Source: Lyophyllum atratum
Taxonomy: Eukaryota; Basidiomycota; Agaricomycetes; Agaricales; Lyophyllaceae
Direction of reading: 5' to 3'
DNA: 64,000 nucleotides
Assembly: GCA_014905825.1 (NCBI GenBank)
Contig: JACGCN010000003.1
Coordinates: 2,356,001-2,420,000, forward strand
Shown here: one piece after another, positions 61,368 to 64,000 of the stretch
Layout: every line of letters starts with the position of its first letter
How positions within the stretch are numbered: the first letter of the stretch is position 1
Made by a program: the position numbers and the translations under genes
Notes under the pieces: generated by a model
Told to the model about the DNA's origin: nothing
Database searches by the model: none
What the model saw: only the letters and a program-made list of their open reading frames with translations

Positions 61368-62581
61368 GGCGGTGTTAGAGAGGGAAGACCAGCAAACCTG
61401 GCGATTTCTCGGGTAAGATATACAATATCTTTACCTGTCTTATGCGGCCCTTGTCCTTCTCGCCCTGACTACAACGATTACCATCCCTCAGAGAACGGAC
61501 TCAGGTATGAGATGCCTATCCAGACCGCAAGATACATCAGGTCATGATATGAGCATCTAAAGTCCTATCTTGCCCATGAGGCGTGAAAAAACCGGTCATA
61601 GACGTGAGAACGATGGTGAGTTGCAACGTTCGTCAAAGGTATAGGTGGCTCGGTAACCTTGCATTTCGATCGAGACTCGTGAGCAACCGTGATTTCCTAT
61701 TGAACCGTGTTTGGCTACCTTCTATCGTTGAAGCGCTGATACCCGAAATCAACTCATGTATGTCCTCGCCAAATGAGCCTTTTCCCGATCGGATGGCCTT
61801 TCCTCAATCCGGAGCTCGCTCACTGCAAGACCTACCTCGACCCACGTTAGACTTGGCCTAAAGACCCTGGCTGACCCTTGTTGATTGCTCCGATCCAAGT
61901 TGCATTCGCCAAGATACAGCTTCCCACAAACTTCATTCTGGGCAAGCTCCGAGTCAAGGGCGATACACATGTTCTATCTGACTTATTGCCTTGCATGTGA
62001 TGTCCTGGTAATAACTCTTGCTCTTTCTTCTGTCTTGTTCACAAAATCCGTGATGTCATCCCTGCGGCGATCTTCGACGTAATCGACTATTTATCGAAGT
62101 CGTACCGAGTATCTTCGTTTACACATAGGAGGTGTTTTCACCCTTGTCGCACCCTTGAAACTACATGAAGCAGCGTCATCAGCGGGAAAATTTTCCTCTC
62201 ATACTTGCAACTGCCAACCTCGTCGAGATCTATACCATAACTTGTTGTGACTGCAAAGGATCTACTCACATCTCATGGTACCACGAGGCGCGGGTCTCTG
62301 AGGTGGCTTCCATACAAAAAATGTCAGATTCGCCTTGGCTATCACCAGGGCTGAATCTACAGAAGAGGCGGCACGTTGTGCTAGCAGTCGTGATGACGTC
62401 CGTTGACGATGGTTATCCGGTTTGAACGTACCGCCTTGGATTATGGTGATCCCTCCTTCCAACTGACTCCAACATTCCATGTGGGGCGCATGCACAATCG
62501 CAAAATTACCTCCGGCCTTGTGCCCAATATAAATAGCTGTAGAACCTTCCTTATTTTCCCCTATCTTTCTATCTCTGAAAA
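61368..62581. promoter_or_regulatory. Divergent upstream region of P450 and UbiA gene
   Basis: 1.2 kb between two diverging starts. TATAAATA at 62528-62535 lies about 50 bp before the UbiA ATG. No coding feature seen. Confidence 0.5.
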
Positions 62582-63957
62582 ATGTCTAGGCAGCATCCTC
62601 AGAGCTCAGCGAACCTCCCCAAGTCTCTCTCAGCTACTATCAAACCATGGGTACGCTGCATTTTTACACCCCATCCATTTTTCACCGTTTGAGCTGGGCG
62701 ATGTAGTATCAAATCACCCGTGTTTCCAAATTTTCCGGTACCATGGTGCTCTTCTGGCCTTGGGGTATGTCAATCACGTCCAGGCCTTAGTGAGCCAGCT
62801 AACAATTCCCATCAGCCTGGTCACTCACCATTGCGGCTTCCGTTCTGCACCTTGAACTGCCTACCTTCTTGACTTTATTGGTTCTTGGATTCATTGGTGC
62901 CTCGTTACTCCACAGGTGAATATCTTCTCCCCGTCATCAGATTCCTTCCTGACATTCTTCCGCAGTCAGTGACTGTCCTATATTCACCCATGTAGATTGG
63001 GTCTTCTGATGCATTCACTTCATATCAGGTGCCGGATGTATCTGGAACGATATCTTGGACCGCGAATTCGACCGTCAAGTTGGTGAGAGTTATCAAATAA
63101 TTCGATTTTTACAAGCAACTCATCGGCATACTTAACAGAGCGGACCAAGAAGCGCCCCATCGCTGCCGGCACTATTTCCGTCCCTGGTGCCCTCGTATTT
63201 TTGTTCATCCACATAGCAATACTCGTCAGAATGATCTGGAGTCTCGATGAATTTGCGTAGGTTCCAACCCCTTCCCCTTTGTTGAAAGTTCTCAACTAGT
63301 ATGCCCACAGTTTCGCATTCGGCATCGTAGCAATCGTCGTCCTTCCTGGGATCTACCCGTTCATGAAAAGAATCACCTACTGGCCTCAAGCATGGCTTGG
63401 TCTCGCCATGAACTCAGGTGCACCGATGGCCTGGCTGGCTCTCGGTCAAGGTCTTCCCACTTCCATCATGGTCCTCTTCGCCGGAACCTGGGCATGGACA
63501 ATGTGGTATGGTATGTCTTGCATCTCGTTATTCGAGCGATGCGGCTAGTCGCTGACGGCTTTCGGTCAGATACCATTTATGCTTGTCAAGACAAGCGGGA
63601 CGACGTGAAGGCCGGTGTCAAGTCGACCGCTTTGTTGTTTGGGACATGGATCAAGCCGATTCTTTGTGGCTTTGCATCCGCTCTTGTGGCATCGCTATAT
63701 ATTGCCGGTGTCATGAACAACATGGGAACGTACTACTACGCGATCAGCGTCGCGGGTGGTGCTTTATACTTAGCGAAGGACATGTACACCGTCGATTTGG
63801 ATTCGCCCAAGGCCTGCTGGGATTCGGTGAGCTGCCCAATCTTTGATACTCTGATCATAATCTAATCGCATTTCACTGTTAGTTCTCCCGTAATGGGTTC
63901 ACTTTCGGAGGCCTTGTCTGGGCAGGCGCACTCGCCAACTATCTCACGACACTCTGA
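62582..63957 (+). CDS. UbiA-family prenyltransferase
   Basis: Membrane enzyme that moves a prenyl chain onto an aromatic or similar acceptor. The start is MSRQHPQSSANLPK, then YQITRVSKFSGTMVLFWPWA. The first Asp-rich motif is WNDILDREFDRQVERTKKRP (NDxxDxxxD) and the second is DTIYACQDKRDD. The helices include VLPGIYPFMKRITYWPQAWL and WAGALANYLTTL (stop 63955). I place eight exons. One join is unclear: using the best donor at 62916 leaves one extra base, while a donor at 62897 keeps the frame but drops SLLHS before AGC. The protein could be COQ2-like, but it lacks an obvious mitochondrial presequence and faces a P450, so a secondary-metabolite role is possible. Confidence 0.85.
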
Positions 63958-64000
63958 GTTCGCCATTTCTCCGGCTATCACCTGTCATGGTGTCCGGTCG

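Overview
The window reads as nuclear DNA of a filamentous basidiomycete, most likely an Agaricomycete. Genes are dense and on both strands, and they are split by many 47-70 bp introns (GT-AG, a few GC-AG). The gene content also fits: F-box proteins, laccase, AA3-type GMC oxidoreductases, two P450s and a tyrosine-recombinase retrotransposon. All coordinates and splice junctions come from reading the sequence by eye. Where exon lengths were summed, the total divides by three unless stated otherwise.

Left part (1-31 kb): the 5' part of a TPR co-chaperone gene; four identical tRNA-Ile(AAU) genes scattered over 21 kb; a decayed class-3 lipase; biotin-protein ligase (BPL1) divergent from a P450; a full VPS10 sorting receptor; two paralogous secreted proteins with a duplicated jelly-roll-like domain; a Gfo/Idh/MocA oxidoreductase; a fumarylacetoacetase-fold protein with a signal peptide; an F-box protein; an orphan gene flanked by diverged direct repeats; and squalene epoxidase (ERG1).

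Middle (31.9-38.4 kb): a structurally complete Ngaro-type tyrosine-recombinase retrotransposon on the minus strand. Its order is A1 - gag - RT/RNase H - tyrosine recombinase - B1 - A2 - B2. Both copies of each split repeat are identical, which points to recent insertion. It ends 36 bp before the start codon of an intact cytidine deaminase gene. Its RT gene carries an apparent spliceosomal intron filled with a GGGAGT-type minisatellite.

Right part (38.4-64 kb): cytidine deaminase, a four-helix membrane protein, a J-domain membrane protein and a broken inverted copy of the orphan gene from 28.6 kb. A laccase and two tandem secreted GMC oxidoreductases follow; together they could pair phenol oxidation with H2O2 supply or quinone recycling. 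Then come a seven-helix membrane protein, a CGTGCA-repeat element with inverted ends, and a P450 divergent from a UbiA prenyltransferase, which could be a small meroterpenoid-type pair.

The most notable signals are the complete Ngaro element with its intron, the chain of 6-17 nt micro-exons that carry the copper-site residues of the laccase (with similar micro-exons in both P450s), and the CGTGCA-repeat element against the 5' end of a membrane-protein gene.
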